Below, in pieces: positions 39,251 to 48,363 of a stretch of 64,000 nucleotides of DNA. The notes beneath the pieces are model-generated. The model did no database searches. It worked only from the letters and a program-made list of their open reading frames with translations, and was not told where the DNA came from. A program made the position numbers and the translations under genes. Source of the DNA: an uncultured Prevotella sp. GTDB taxonomy: Bacteria > Bacteroidota > Bacteroidia > Bacteroidales > Bacteroidaceae. The stretch covers positions 1 to 64,000 of the forward strand of contig CAJOFE010000034.1 of NCBI GenBank assembly GCA_905233825.1, given 5' to 3'. The number at the start of each line of letters is the position of its first letter. Positions within the stretch are counted from its first letter, which is position 1.

Positions 39251-40441
39251 TTACTCCTTTACTTCTTTACTCCTTTTCATTCGTTTCGAGATGTTACGCT
39301 CCACCACAAAGTGGTCGATGGTAGGAGCAAACATGTTCATCAGCAGAATGGCCAACATCATACCCTCGGGATAGCCGGGATTCATCACACGGATAACGAT
39401 AGCCATCACACCGATGATGAAGCCGTAGATCCACTTACCCGTTTCGGTGCGGGCAGAGGTGACGGGGTCAGTAGCCATGAACACGGCACCGAAGGCGAAG
39501 CCGCCCAGCACCAGGTGCTCATACCAAGGAATGACCGTCGAGCCGGTGGCAGCAAAGAGAGCTGCTGTCAGTCCGCCGCCCACGAATACGCTGAGCATGG
39601 TCTTCCACGAGGCAATGCCCGTGATGAGCAGCAGTAATCCACCTAAGGCGATGGCGATGACGCTGGTCTCGCCGATGGAGCCGGGGATGAAGCCGCAGAT
39701 CATGTCGCACAGGCTGGTGCCTGCATCCACAGGATTAATGCCCTGCCCCACTTCTGCCAGCGGAGTAGCCTGTGTAAAGGCATCCACGTTCAGCGTCTCG
39801 GCCAAATTGTTGCCTAAGCCCAGAATCTTCTCGTCGGCCACCCACACCTTGTCACCACTCATCATCGAGGGATAGGCAAAGAACAGGAAGGCGCGGCACA
39901 CCAGCGCGGGGTTAAAGATATTCATGCCCGTACCGCCGAAAATCTCCTTGCCTATAATCACGGCGAAGGCAACGGCAACGGCCAGAATCCACAACGGACA
40001 ATTCACTGGAACAATCATCGGAATGAGGATACCACTCACGAGGAAGCCCTCCTGAATCTCCTCACCCTTCCATTGAGCCCAGGCAAACTCGATGCCCAGA
40101 CCCACGATGTAGCTCACGAGAATCTTGGGCAGCACAGCCAGGAAACCGTAGAAGAAAATGCTGAAGAACGAGGCCTCGGCCAGTGTTCCAGCAGCCAGAT
40201 AGTTCTGGTAGCCCACGTTATACATACCGAAAAGCAGGGCAGGCATCAGCGCAAGCACCACCACGCTCATGATGCGCTTCGAATCAATGGCATCATGAAT
40301 GTGCACACCGTTCTTCGACGTGGTGTTAGGCACGTAGAGGAACGTCTCGAAACCGTCGAAGAGGCTGTGGAAAGCATGCAGCTTACCGTCCTTCTCGAAG
40401 TTCGGCTTTATCTTGTTGAGATAGTTTCTTAAAAAGCTCAT
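39251..40441 (-). CDS. nqrB: Na+-NQR subunit B (membrane, covalent FMN)
   Basis: 396 residues, about ten membrane spans. Carries covalent FMN and binds riboflavin and quinone near the Na+ channel. Seen: HIHDAIDSKRIMSVVVLALMPALLFGMYNVG near 47-78, FGGTGMNIFNPALVCRAFLFFAYP near 168-191, and the FMN-threonine segment FTQATPLAEV near 220, which differs slightly from the common SGAT form. It lies 4 bp downstream of nqrA. Confidence 0.96.
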   Translation of the reverse strand: MSFLRNYLNKIKPNFEKDGKLHAFHSLFDGFETFLYVPNTTSKNGVHIHDAIDSKRIMSVVVLALMPALLFGMYNVGYQNYLAAGTLAEASFFSIFFYGFLAVLPKILVSYIVGLGIEFAWAQWKGEEIQEGFLVSGILIPMIVPVNCPLWILAVAVAFAVIIGKEIFGGTGMNIFNPALVCRAFLFFAYPSMMSGDKVWVADEKILGLGNNLAETLNVDAFTQATPLAEVGQGINPVDAGTSLCDMICGFIPGSIGETSVIAIALGGLLLLITGIASWKTMLSVFVGGGLTAALFAATGSTVIPWYEHLVLGGFAFGAVFMATDPVTSARTETGKWIYGFIIGVMAIVIRVMNPGYPEGMMLAILLMNMFAPTIDHFVVERNISKRMKRSKEVKE

Positions 40442-40445
40442 AGTC

Positions 40446-41801
40446 TTATGCGTTTTCCTTACGTAAATTATTCAATCCTTCACGCACGATGCGCTGCAGT
40501 TCCAGCTTCGAGGAATCCACAAACTCTGCCAGTGCAAAGTCCTCGGGGCTAACCTCATAGATTCCCAACTGCTCCATCTTGTCAATGTCGCCGCAGATGA
40601 TGGCCTTGATCAGATACTCACCATAGATATCCATCGGCAGCACACGGTCGTACTCGCCGCTCATGATGATATGGCGCTCGCCGCCTTTCACACGGGCATC
40701 CAGCACATACTCCTTCTTCTTGCCAAAGAGCCAGGAAAAATAGCTGCGGTTCACCGAGAACTGCTTCAGTCGCGGCATGGCCCATCCCAGCAGCTCGTCG
40801 GCATCGTCGCCCTCGGGAATCACGGTAATCTCCGAGCTATGGGCACCCAGATAGCCGTCCTTTGTCGTCTGGCGGCCCGTCAGCACATTACCGTTGATAA
40901 TGCGCACATGGTGGTCGGCATCATAGCTGTTCGACAGCAACGTCGAGAGCTCCTCGCCCACCAGCATCTCCACATGGCATGGTTTCTTCACCTCGCTGCC
41001 ACAGAGTGCCACTAAACGGCGGAAGTCGGCCTTGCCCGTATTGAACAGACGACCGATGAAGAGCACCACCGTCGGATCGCCGATGGCCCACACCATCTCG
41101 CCTTTGTTCACGGGATCCAGATGGTTCACCTGCACACCTACGTTACCAGCAGGACATGGTCCGTCGAACACGACAGCTTCCACATGCTCAAGATTTGAAA
41201 TGTGCGAGAGAAGCGATGAGTCCTTGCCCACGCCTACATAGACCTTCGTAATCCTTGCCAGGGCCTTCAATCCCGTCACGAAGTCCTGCTCCTGTCCTTT
41301 CACCTCATACTCGAAGTCGCAGGCCAGCGGCTTGTCGCGCAGGGCCGACACGAAGATCGTCCTGGGGCGTCCGGGTTCAGCAACGACAGCATAGGGCAGC
41401 TGGTTGATGTAGCCCAGGATGCCTGCATCCATGATAGCCTCAAAGATGTCCTTGCCGTCCATCTTCTCCACGTCCTTCTTGCCGAAATCCACATAGTTCT
41501 GCTCGTTGTCGGCTTCCACCTTCACGCAGAGTACCTTACGGCGTTCGCCCCGCTCCACGGCCGTCACTTTGCCGCTCACTGGCGAGGTAAACTTCATCTC
41601 GGGATACTGCTTGTTCACGAACAGCGCATCCCCGGCTTTGACCATGTCACCCTCATGCACCACGACCTTCGGAGTCACCCCCTCGAAATCGTCAGGCACC
41701 AGTGCATAGCGCCCATTCGACTTCAAGCTGAGTTTTGTCTCCTCTGCCTTGCCCTGAAGCTGGATGTTCAAGCCTTTGTGTAGCTTAATTAAATTTGCCA
41801 T
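40446..41801 (-). CDS. nqrA: Na+-NQR subunit A
   Basis: 451 residues from ATG 41801 (MANLIKLHKGLNIQLQGKA). Soluble peripheral subunit that contacts NqrB and the quinone site. The N-terminal domain has VTPKVVVHEGDMVKAGDALF (a barrel-sandwich-like motif), and HLDPVNKGEMVWAIGDPTVVLFIGRLF near 235 is family-specific. First gene of the operon. The -7 box TAATTTTG lies on the minus strand at 41846-41839, about 38 bp before the ATG. Confidence 0.96.
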   Translation of the reverse strand: MANLIKLHKGLNIQLQGKAEETKLSLKSNGRYALVPDDFEGVTPKVVVHEGDMVKAGDALFVNKQYPEMKFTSPVSGKVTAVERGERRKVLCVKVEADNEQNYVDFGKKDVEKMDGKDIFEAIMDAGILGYINQLPYAVVAEPGRPRTIFVSALRDKPLACDFEYEVKGQEQDFVTGLKALARITKVYVGVGKDSSLLSHISNLEHVEAVVFDGPCPAGNVGVQVNHLDPVNKGEMVWAIGDPTVVLFIGRLFNTGKADFRRLVALCGSEVKKPCHVEMLVGEELSTLLSNSYDADHHVRIINGNVLTGRQTTKDGYLGAHSSEITVIPEGDDADELLGWAMPRLKQFSVNRSYFSWLFGKKKEYVLDARVKGGERHIIMSGEYDRVLPMDIYGEYLIKAIICGDIDKMEQLGIYEVSPEDFALAEFVDSSKLELQRIVREGLNNLRKENA

Positions 41802-41838
41802 TATTGTTATTGTTTGATAAAATCGCACTAAGCGTGTG

Positions 41839-41846
41839 CAAAATTA
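41839..41846 (-). promoter_or_regulatory. -7 element of the nqr operon
   Basis: TAATTTTG on the minus strand fits TAnnTTTG. No convincing -33 TTTG was found at the right spacing. A plus-strand TAATTTTG at 41912-41919 could serve the divergent tamB gene. Confidence 0.55.
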
Positions 41847-41970
41847 ATAAAAATTAGGAAGAATACGAAGAAATAATCGATGAAAAATGAGAAAAAGAAA
41901 AGATTTTATCGTAATTTTGCAACTGCAAACAAACATGTGGCACAGAATTGTCACATCGAAGTAGCGAAAT

Positions 41971-44900
41971 TTGAGGAAGCTGAAGCATATCATCAATTGG
42001 ACCATATGGAGCCTACTGACTCTGTATGTGGTGCTTATTGTGCTCATCCACCTGCCTTTTGTACAGTCATGGCTGGGCTCGGTGGTGGCTGGTGCTGTGA
42101 GCAAGAAACTGGGCACGGAGGTGAGCGTGGGACGCGTGGATCTGGGATTCTTCAACCGCCTCATTATCGACGATGTGACCATCAAGGACCAACGTCAGGC
42201 CGACATGATACAAGCCCGCAGGATGTCGGTGAAGATCGAGCTGCTGCCGCTTATCGACGGACGGGTGGCCATCTCGTCGGCACAACTCTTCGGAGCCAGG
42301 GCACGATTCTATCGCGACAGTGCCGGTGCCACGCCCAACTATCAGTTTGCCCTCGACGCCCTGTCATCGAAGGAAAAGGACAAGCCCTCGAAGCTCGACC
42401 TACACATTGGCTCGCTGATTGTACGCGACCTCGCGATGGAATACGACCAGCTGGATGCCCCCTCCACGCCAGGACGCTTCAACCCCTGCCACATGAAAGT
42501 GAGCGACGTGAGTGCCCACGTGCTGCTGCGCAACCTGAATCCCGACCAGCTGGACCTGCAGGTGAAGCGTTTCTCGTTTCGCGAGCAGTCGGGACTGGAA
42601 CTGCAACAGCTGGCCTTCAAAATGGAGGCCGACCGCGACGATGCCACAGTCTCGAGACTCCTGCTGCAGCTTCCCCACTCCACTTTAAGTGTTGATACAA
42701 TACAAGCCACATATCTCCTTGATAGTCTGAACACAACGTTAAGATACCACCTGAAGGACTTTAACACCACCCTAGCACTCTCAGACCTGGCTGCCGTTCT
42801 TCCACCACAGGTGCCCACTGCCCATTCTTTCGACGTCAGCACCTCGCTCAGCGGAACGCTCAACAGCATCGACTGCCGGCACATCAGCATCACGTCGCCC
42901 GACGATGCCCTGACCTTCCATGCCTCGGGAAAGTATGATGCCGAGAGGTGGCAGGCCCACATCGGCAGCCTGGCCATTTCCGACGCTTTGCTGGCAGAGA
43001 TTCACGAGGCGATGCCCGCTACCCCGCAGCTCATCACCCGTCTGGGACGTGTCAGCCTGACAGGACAGGCCAGCCATGCCCCCATGGGCGACATCACGGT
43101 GCAGGGACAGGTGAACACGGGCATAGGCAATCTGGCCCTGCATGGCAACATCGACAACGACATGGAGCTATGGGATGCCCATGTCGATACTGACAGCCTC
43201 AACCTGCAGCAACTGCTCGACAATCCTGCACTGGGGTTGCTCACGGCACGGTTGGACCTCGACGCCCTGCACTCCGTCGTCAATGTGAAGGGCGAGGTGC
43301 CACGCATCGACCTGAAAGGCTACAGCTACAGCAACTTGACGGTGGATGGCACCTACAGTCCCCAGGCCGTCGGCGGCAAGCTGGTCATCGACGACCCTAA
43401 CCTGCAAGCCGATGTGGAAGGAGTGGTCAATACTACAGCCGAGGTTCCCCATATCAAGCTGACGGGCACCATAGGCAAAATCGTACCCAAAGCGCTGCAC
43501 CTGTCAGACCGCTGGGATGAAGCCACCTTCTCGGCCATCGTCGATACCGATTTCACCGCCACCTCGCTGACCGATGCTCAGGGCACCATAGACCTCGACG
43601 ACTTCATCATGGCGCAGGGCGACTCAACGAGTTTCCATCTCGACAACCTGCACATCAAGTCGGGCTATGACGACGACCGCCACTTCTTCCACCTGGATAG
43701 CGACTTCGGCGAGGCGAAGCTCGACGGACACTTCAACTGGAACACCCTGCACCACAGCTTTGCCTCCATCGTGCCCATGCTCGTACCGGAGGGGAAAAAC
43801 ACCCAGCCTTCCCGGGGCGACAACGATTTCACCCTCACCATGCAGCTCACCAATAGCCACTGGCTGCAAACTTTGCTGGGCATACAGCTCGACCTCGACG
43901 GCCCGCTCAGCGTCGATGCACAGGTGTGCGACTCCTGCCGGCAGATAGCCCTCAACGCTACAGTTCCCTCCTTCAGCTACGGCTCGGCCAACTACCACAA
44001 TGCCGTGCTTCACCTGAACACCCACGACGGCAACAGTCAGGGCGATTTCAGCATGTCGCAGCTGACCGCCAAGGGCAACATCATCAACATGAGGATTGAT
44101 GCCCACACCAACGACGACCAGCTCATTTCAGCCCTCACCATAGAAACCGACCACACAGGCGGCGGAACCATCAACACCATCACCCAGCTATACGACAACG
44201 ATGCCGGCATTCGCGAGGCCCACGTACGTGTCATGCCTTCCGAGCTGGTGCTCAAGGGAATGGTGTGGGAGCTGGAGCCCTGCGACATCCTCTACAGCGA
44301 GAAACGGCTGATGATCGACCAGTTCACGCTGCACCACAACGACGAGCACCTCATCATCGACGGCATTGCCTCCGTCCATGAAAGCGACTCGCTGATGATC
44401 GACCTGAGGGGCGTAGATATAGCCTCTATCCTCGAGATGGTGAACTTCCGCTCGGTGAAGTTCGGCGGAAAGATGACAGGACAAGCCTACGTCTGCCACG
44501 CCTTCAAGGAGCCTGAAGCCTGGGCCGACATCATGGTCGATGAGTTCCTCTTCCAGCAAGCACCTATGGGCACCCTCGAAGCCCACGCCCTGTGGAATGC
44601 CGACGAACAGCAGATTGACTTCGACGCCGCCATCGACGACGGTGCCGACGAGCAGACCTACGTCGATGGTTTCGTATCGCCCAAGCGCAAGGACCTCGAC
44701 ATCGGCATCCGTGCCCGGGGCACCAGCATCGGCTTCGTACACTCCTTCACGCGCAGCTTCATCAGCCACATCGAGGGACATGCCTATGGCGACGTCCGCG
44801 TCTTCGGCCCCATCAAGAAGGTGGACCTCAGCGGCGAAGCCGCCGTCGTGGGACAGGCCTCCATCATCCCCCTGGGCACCACCTACACCTTCCACGACGA

Positions 44901-46356
44901 CACCGTGCATATCGCCCCTGGCAGCATCTCCTTCAACGACTTCCATGTCTATGACCGCGACCATCACGAAGGACTGCTCAACGGTGCTATCCATCATACC
45001 CACCTGAAGAACATCACCTTCGACCTCCGCGCCGTGGCCGACAACCTGCTGGCCTACGACTTCCCACAGATGGAGGCCAACGGCACCATCGGCGGTACGG
45101 TATGGGCCGACGGCGAGGCACAGATGCGAGGCCGCCCCGGAGAAGTGGTCATCGACTGCGACGTCACCCCAGCCCCCTCGTCGGTATTCATCTACAATGC
45201 CGCCAATCCCGATGCCATCAGTAATCAGCAGTTCATCACATGGGGAACCCAGCAGTCCCTCCCCGTCGGCAGCGGCGCAGCTGCCTATGCCGCAGGAAAC
45301 ACGACTGCTCAAGGCACCACTCCCTCACAGACTGGCAGCGCCTCTTCCCCCACCCGTGGCGACATCCGCATGAACCTGCGCATCAACGCCGTGCCCGAGG
45401 CCACCCTGCGCCTGCTCATGGACCAGCACACGGGCGACTATATCACCCTCCACGGCGATGGCGTGCTGCGTGCCTCCTACTACAACAAGGGCCCGTTCCA
45501 GATGTTCGGCACCTACAACGTCGAGCGCGGAGTATATAGCATGACCATCCAGAACATCATCAAGAAGAACTTCCAGTTCCAGCCCGGCAGCACCATCATC
45601 TTCGGCGGCGACCCCTTCCAGGCAGCACTCAACCTGAAAGCCCAGCACACCGTCAATGGCGTGTCGCTCTCCGACCTCGGACTGGGCAACACCTTCACCA
45701 GCAACAGCATCCGCGTCAACTGCCTGATGAACATCGTAGGCACCGCCGGCGAGCCCCGAGTGGAGTTCGACCTCGAGATGCCTACCGTCAACAGCGAGGA
45801 GGAGCAGATGATACGCTCCATCATCGCCAGCGAGCAGGAGCTCAACCAGCAAGTCGTCTATCTGCTGGGCATCGGACGCTTCTACACCCAGGGAGCCAAC
45901 AATGCCACCACGCAGACCTACGGCCAGACCGAGCTGGCCATGCAGAGCATCCTCTCAGGCACCGTCTCGTCGCAGATCAACCAGCTGCTGTCGCAGGTCA
46001 TCAAGAACGACGACTGGAACTTCGGTGCCAACATCTCCACCGGCAACGAGGGTTGGCACAATGCCGAATACGAAGGACTCTTCAGCGGACGCATGCTCAA
46101 CAACCGCCTGCTCATCAACGGCCAGTTCGGCTATCGCGACAATGCCACGCAGGCCACCCCCTCGTTCATCGGCGACTTCGACATACAATACGTGCTAACC
46201 CCCGGCGGCAGCCTCGCCCTGAAAGCCTACAACCAGACCAACGACCGCTACTTCACCCATTCCTCGCTCAACACCCAGGGCATAGGCATCATCATGAAGA
46301 AAGACTTCAACGGTCTGCGCGACCTCTTCTCCCGCCGTCCCAGGAAGAAGAAATAA
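41971..46356 (+). CDS. tamB: TamB / DUF490 family translocation and assembly protein
   Basis: 1461 residues. Inner-membrane anchored, with a long periplasmic beta-rich (beta-taco) body thought to carry lipid or assist outer-membrane protein assembly. One membrane span near 10-30 (WSLLTLYVVLIVLIHLPFV). Many repeated LDGxxxxH-type beta strands fill the middle. The conserved C-terminal TamB domain covers about 1130-1445 (NYDVERGVYS-like GTYNVERGVYSMTIQNI, FGGDPFQAALNLKAQHTV, LGIGRFYTQGANN). The start is TTG 41971; an in-frame ATG at 41935 is closed by TAG after nine codons. No BamA/TamA-type gene is adjacent. Confidence 0.93.
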   Translation: MRKLKHIINWTIWSLLTLYVVLIVLIHLPFVQSWLGSVVAGAVSKKLGTEVSVGRVDLGFFNRLIIDDVTIKDQRQADMIQARRMSVKIELLPLIDGRVAISSAQLFGARARFYRDSAGATPNYQFALDALSSKEKDKPSKLDLHIGSLIVRDLAMEYDQLDAPSTPGRFNPCHMKVSDVSAHVLLRNLNPDQLDLQVKRFSFREQSGLELQQLAFKMEADRDDATVSRLLLQLPHSTLSVDTIQATYLLDSLNTTLRYHLKDFNTTLALSDLAAVLPPQVPTAHSFDVSTSLSGTLNSIDCRHISITSPDDALTFHASGKYDAERWQAHIGSLAISDALLAEIHEAMPATPQLITRLGRVSLTGQASHAPMGDITVQGQVNTGIGNLALHGNIDNDMELWDAHVDTDSLNLQQLLDNPALGLLTARLDLDALHSVVNVKGEVPRIDLKGYSYSNLTVDGTYSPQAVGGKLVIDDPNLQADVEGVVNTTAEVPHIKLTGTIGKIVPKALHLSDRWDEATFSAIVDTDFTATSLTDAQGTIDLDDFIMAQGDSTSFHLDNLHIKSGYDDDRHFFHLDSDFGEAKLDGHFNWNTLHHSFASIVPMLVPEGKNTQPSRGDNDFTLTMQLTNSHWLQTLLGIQLDLDGPLSVDAQVCDSCRQIALNATVPSFSYGSANYHNAVLHLNTHDGNSQGDFSMSQLTAKGNIINMRIDAHTNDDQLISALTIETDHTGGGTINTITQLYDNDAGIREAHVRVMPSELVLKGMVWELEPCDILYSEKRLMIDQFTLHHNDEHLIIDGIASVHESDSLMIDLRGVDIASILEMVNFRSVKFGGKMTGQAYVCHAFKEPEAWADIMVDEFLFQQAPMGTLEAHALWNADEQQIDFDAAIDDGADEQTYVDGFVSPKRKDLDIGIRARGTSIGFVHSFTRSFISHIEGHAYGDVRVFGPIKKVDLSGEAAVVGQASIIPLGTTYTFHDDTVHIAPGSISFNDFHVYDRDHHEGLLNGAIHHTHLKNITFDLRAVADNLLAYDFPQMEANGTIGGTVWADGEAQMRGRPGEVVIDCDVTPAPSSVFIYNAANPDAISNQQFITWGTQQSLPVGSGAAAYAAGNTTAQGTTPSQTGSASSPTRGDIRMNLRINAVPEATLRLLMDQHTGDYITLHGDGVLRASYYNKGPFQMFGTYNVERGVYSMTIQNIIKKNFQFQPGSTIIFGGDPFQAALNLKAQHTVNGVSLSDLGLGNTFTSNSIRVNCLMNIVGTAGEPRVEFDLEMPTVNSEEEQMIRSIIASEQELNQQVVYLLGIGRFYTQGANNATTQTYGQTELAMQSILSGTVSSQINQLLSQVIKNDDWNFGANISTGNEGWHNAEYEGLFSGRMLNNRLLINGQFGYRDNATQATPSFIGDFDIQYVLTPGGSLALKAYNQTNDRYFTHSSLNTQGIGIIMKKDFNGLRDLFSRRPRKKK

Positions 46357-46357
46357 C

Positions 46358-46522
46358 ATGACCACCAAACGACTCATCATCAGGAGAATACAAGGATACC
46401 TGCTGTCGTTGGCCATCTTCCTGCCGTCAGCCCAGGCACAGTACAGCCCTACGTGGGGCGACTGGCAGTCGTGGGGCGAGCAGGCCGACGGCACCTCGCC
46501 TGTTCCACCGTTAGGCAATTAG
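46358..46522 (+). CDS. Short secreted peptide or gene remnant after tamB
   Basis: 54 codons (ATG 46358, TAG 46520). The product has a plausible signal peptide (GYLLSLAIFLPSAQAQ) and a Trp-rich stretch (SPTWGDWQSWGEQ), then ends inside the first copy of a tandem repeat (GTSPVPPLGN). It begins 1 bp after the tamB stop. It may be the 5' end of a larger secreted-protein gene truncated by the repeat array, or a genuine short exported peptide. Confidence 0.45.
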   Translation: MTTKRLIIRRIQGYLLSLAIFLPSAQAQYSPTWGDWQSWGEQADGTSPVPPLGN

Positions 46523-46880
46523 TAGGTTCTGGACGAGAGCTCAAATTTGAGCCCTTGTACTTTTTCCCATGCTGTAAATACCTTAATGACACTCATGACC
46601 ATGACCTTCATGACACACTTCACTCTGTCTTCGTCAGCTGATAGCAGGACACCTCGCCTGTTCCACCGTTAGGTGATGATTCGGGATGTCAGCCGAAAAT
46701 TCGACCCACATACTTTTCCCATGCTGTAAATACCTTAATGACACTCATGACCAATGACCTTCATGACACACTTCACCGTCTTGGTGAGTTGATAGCAGGG
46801 CACCTCGCCTGTTCCACCGATAAGCGATGGTTCGGGATGTCAATGCAAATTTGCATCCACATGTTTTCTCCACGCTGACT
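46490..46880. repeat. Tandem repeat array with variable central palindrome (copies 1-3)
   Basis: The unit ACCTCGCCTGTTCCACCG recurs at 46493, 46651 and 46802 (periods 158 and 151). Each copy carries a central palindrome of differing sequence: GCTCAAATTTGAGC (46539), CGAAAATTCG (46694) and ATGCAAATTTGCAT (46843). Copies 1 and 2 continue with CCTTAATGACACTCATGACC and CTTCATGACACACTTCAC. Copy 3 stops after the palindrome region. Confidence 0.85.
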
Positions 46881-46978
46881 CCATGTAAATGTTCTTCACT
46901 CGCTTAATCCTCTTGTTAAACTTCGTTTGACAATCCTCACGCTCGGAAGAATCCGAACAAGTTCGGTTCTTCACTCGC
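46523..46978. other. Spacer filled by repeats between tamB and fic
   Basis: Apart from the tandem array, the only structure is a 27-bp direct repeat (GTTCTTCACTCGCTTAATCC plus TCTTGTT) at 46891-46917 and 46966-46992. The second copy overlaps the last codons of the fic gene. A hairpin GAACAAGTTC/GAAC-like stretch lies at 46955-46966. No gene was seen. Confidence 0.65.
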
Positions 46979-47848
46979 TTAATCCTCTTGTTCGTAATAA
47001 TAAGAATAGTCAATGCCTTTCATAAAGAGTTCGCGGTCATCAATCTTATCTGTCAGGGCTTGTTGTAGCAAGGCACGGATTTTGGTACTGTCCACATGGC
47101 TCTCTATCATAGCATCCAAATATTCGCGCTTGTCTATCCTGCTCCAATCCACGCACATTCTAAGTCGTTTCTTAAAGATGAGGTCAAGCCAGATGCGTGT
47201 AGAGCGGCCGTTACCTTCCATGAAGGGATGTGCCACGTTCATCTCCACGTATTTGTCAACAATTTCGTCGAACGTCGTTTCGGGCATCTGTTCGATGGTC
47301 CTCAGGTTCTGGTGTAGATACTCCACCAGGCAGAACAGCGTATTGCCTTTGGAGATAGTCTTTGTACGTATCTTTCCTGCAAAATCATAAAGCCCGCCGA
47401 ACAGGTAGGCATGTATCTGTTGCAGCGATTTCACCTTGCCCACATCCTTGTCGGCCACGAGCTTGCTTTCCCACAAGGTGTAGGCTTTCTTGCGACTCTG
47501 TCCATCAATCGTATTTTCACTGTAGGTAAACCAGTCAAGGAAATCAGTAGATTTTTTGCTGGGAATGACTTTCACCAGTTCGATGATATCATCTTGCGAA
47601 AAGCAGTCTGTAGCATATCTCTTGCCATCCGATGATATAAGTTTCAGTTGACTACAACGCGTAGTCAACTCAGCATTAGACTTCTTCAATCTGGTCTTCA
47701 ACACACTCCAATACTTTCGCGGATTAGGGCTTTCAGTAATTGCCCCTATAATATCTACCACAGAGAACCACCATCTGGAATTCTCTTCGTCCCAAATGGC
47801 TCTAACCTCATGGTCTTTATAGAAGCGGAAAGATATTTTATTTCCCAT
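46979..47848 (-). CDS. Fic family protein with Bro-N/KilA-N-like N-terminus
   Basis: 289 residues, cytosolic. The C-terminal half is a Fic domain with the complete catalytic motif HPFMEGNGRSTR (His207), which fits AMP or other nucleotide transfer to a target protein. The N-terminal 100 residues (FRFYKDHEVRAIWDEENSRWWFSVVDIIGAIT, SQDDIIELVKVIPS) look like a Bro-N-type DNA-binding domain of phage antirepressors. No separate FicA/VbhA-type antitoxin is adjacent. A degenerate inhibitory-like motif (ENTIDG) occurs near 111-116. A minus-strand -7 box TACCTTTG is at 47886-47879. The gene sits between copies of the same repeat family, suggesting it entered this locus. Confidence 0.88.
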   Translation of the reverse strand: MGNKISFRFYKDHEVRAIWDEENSRWWFSVVDIIGAITESPNPRKYWSVLKTRLKKSNAELTTRCSQLKLISSDGKRYATDCFSQDDIIELVKVIPSKKSTDFLDWFTYSENTIDGQSRKKAYTLWESKLVADKDVGKVKSLQQIHAYLFGGLYDFAGKIRTKTISKGNTLFCLVEYLHQNLRTIEQMPETTFDEIVDKYVEMNVAHPFMEGNGRSTRIWLDLIFKKRLRMCVDWSRIDKREYLDAMIESHVDSTKIRALLQQALTDKIDDRELFMKGIDYSYYYEQED

Positions 47849-47970
47849 AGGAGTTGTTGCGTTGTTAGTTTCTGCCTACAAAGGTAGCTAAAAAACAGAA
47901 AAACAGCAAATCTTTTTCGGAGTTTTTTCCTGCCGAGCCTTATTTCAGCTCCACGATGTCACTCGGGAAA

Positions 47971-48110
47971 GACGGCACCTCGCGCGTTCCACCATTGGGG
48001 AATTGGTAGGTTCTGGACGAGAGCGCAAAATTGCGCCCTTGTACTTTCTCCCATGCACCATACATGTCAAAGTGGTCATGAAGGTCATTGGTCAAGAGTG
48101 TCATTAAGGA
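47971..48110. repeat. Palindrome-bearing repeat, copy 4
   Basis: GGCACCTCGCGCGTTCCACC followed by AATTGGTAGGTTCTGGACGA matches copy 1 at 46490. The central palindrome is GCGCAAAATTGCGC (48023-48036) instead of GCTCAAATTTGAGC. The distal part (GGTCATGAAGGTCATTGGTC) is inverted relative to copies 1 and 2. Confidence 0.8.
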
Positions 48111-48232
48111 CTTCCGAAGAAGGTATTATATACCATAATATATATATTTATATATAAATATATATATTATGAATAATCTCTGAGTTCCCAAAACGCTTAA
48201 TGACACTCATGACCATGACACTCGTGACCGCA
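48072..48232. repeat. TGAC-rich imperfect inverted repeat around AT palindrome
   Basis: The arms AAGTCCTTAATGACACTC (reverse of the left side) and CGCTTAATGACACTCATGAC (right side) flank an almost pure A/T palindrome (TATATATATTTATATATAAA and neighbours). Confidence 0.65.
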
Positions 48233-48265
48233 TGCCGAAAAAAACAAAAAATTTCTTGGAAAAAA

Positions 48266-48298
48266 TTCGTGAACCGCAACGGAAATGTTGTACCTTCG
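48266..48298 (+). promoter_or_regulatory. Promoter of the HU-like gene
   Basis: TTCG (48266-48269) and TACCTTCG (48291-48298), 21 bp apart, are near-consensus -33/-7 elements. The leader would be about 215 nt and contains an inverted REP pair. Confidence 0.55.
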
Positions 48299-48363
48299 CA
48301 ACATGAAAACTAATGAAGCTTCGATGCCTGACAGATGACGCCTCCAGGGCCCGGAGATGCCGT

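Larger units (their letters stand above)
47849..48265. other. Upstream region of fic, repeat-rich
   Basis: Holds the fic -7 box, copy 4 of the palindrome-bearing repeat (47971-48110), a strongly AT-rich palindromic stretch (48121-48180), and TGAC-rich arms at 48072-48112 and 48198-48232. No gene was supported. Confidence 0.65.

Noticed and set aside
41935..41970. ATG at 41935 as start of tamB
   Set aside because: In frame, but TAG occurs after nine codons.
44188..45312. Long open frame (374 codons) antisense to tamB
   Set aside because: It lies wholly inside the well-supported tamB gene. The product is Gly/Val/His/Asp-rich, as expected from antisense of GC-rich codons, and has no family signature or promoter.
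46490..46880. CRISPR-like array near fic
   Set aside because: Units are 150-160 bp long with similar sequence throughout; there are no short identical repeats with unique spacers and no cas gene.
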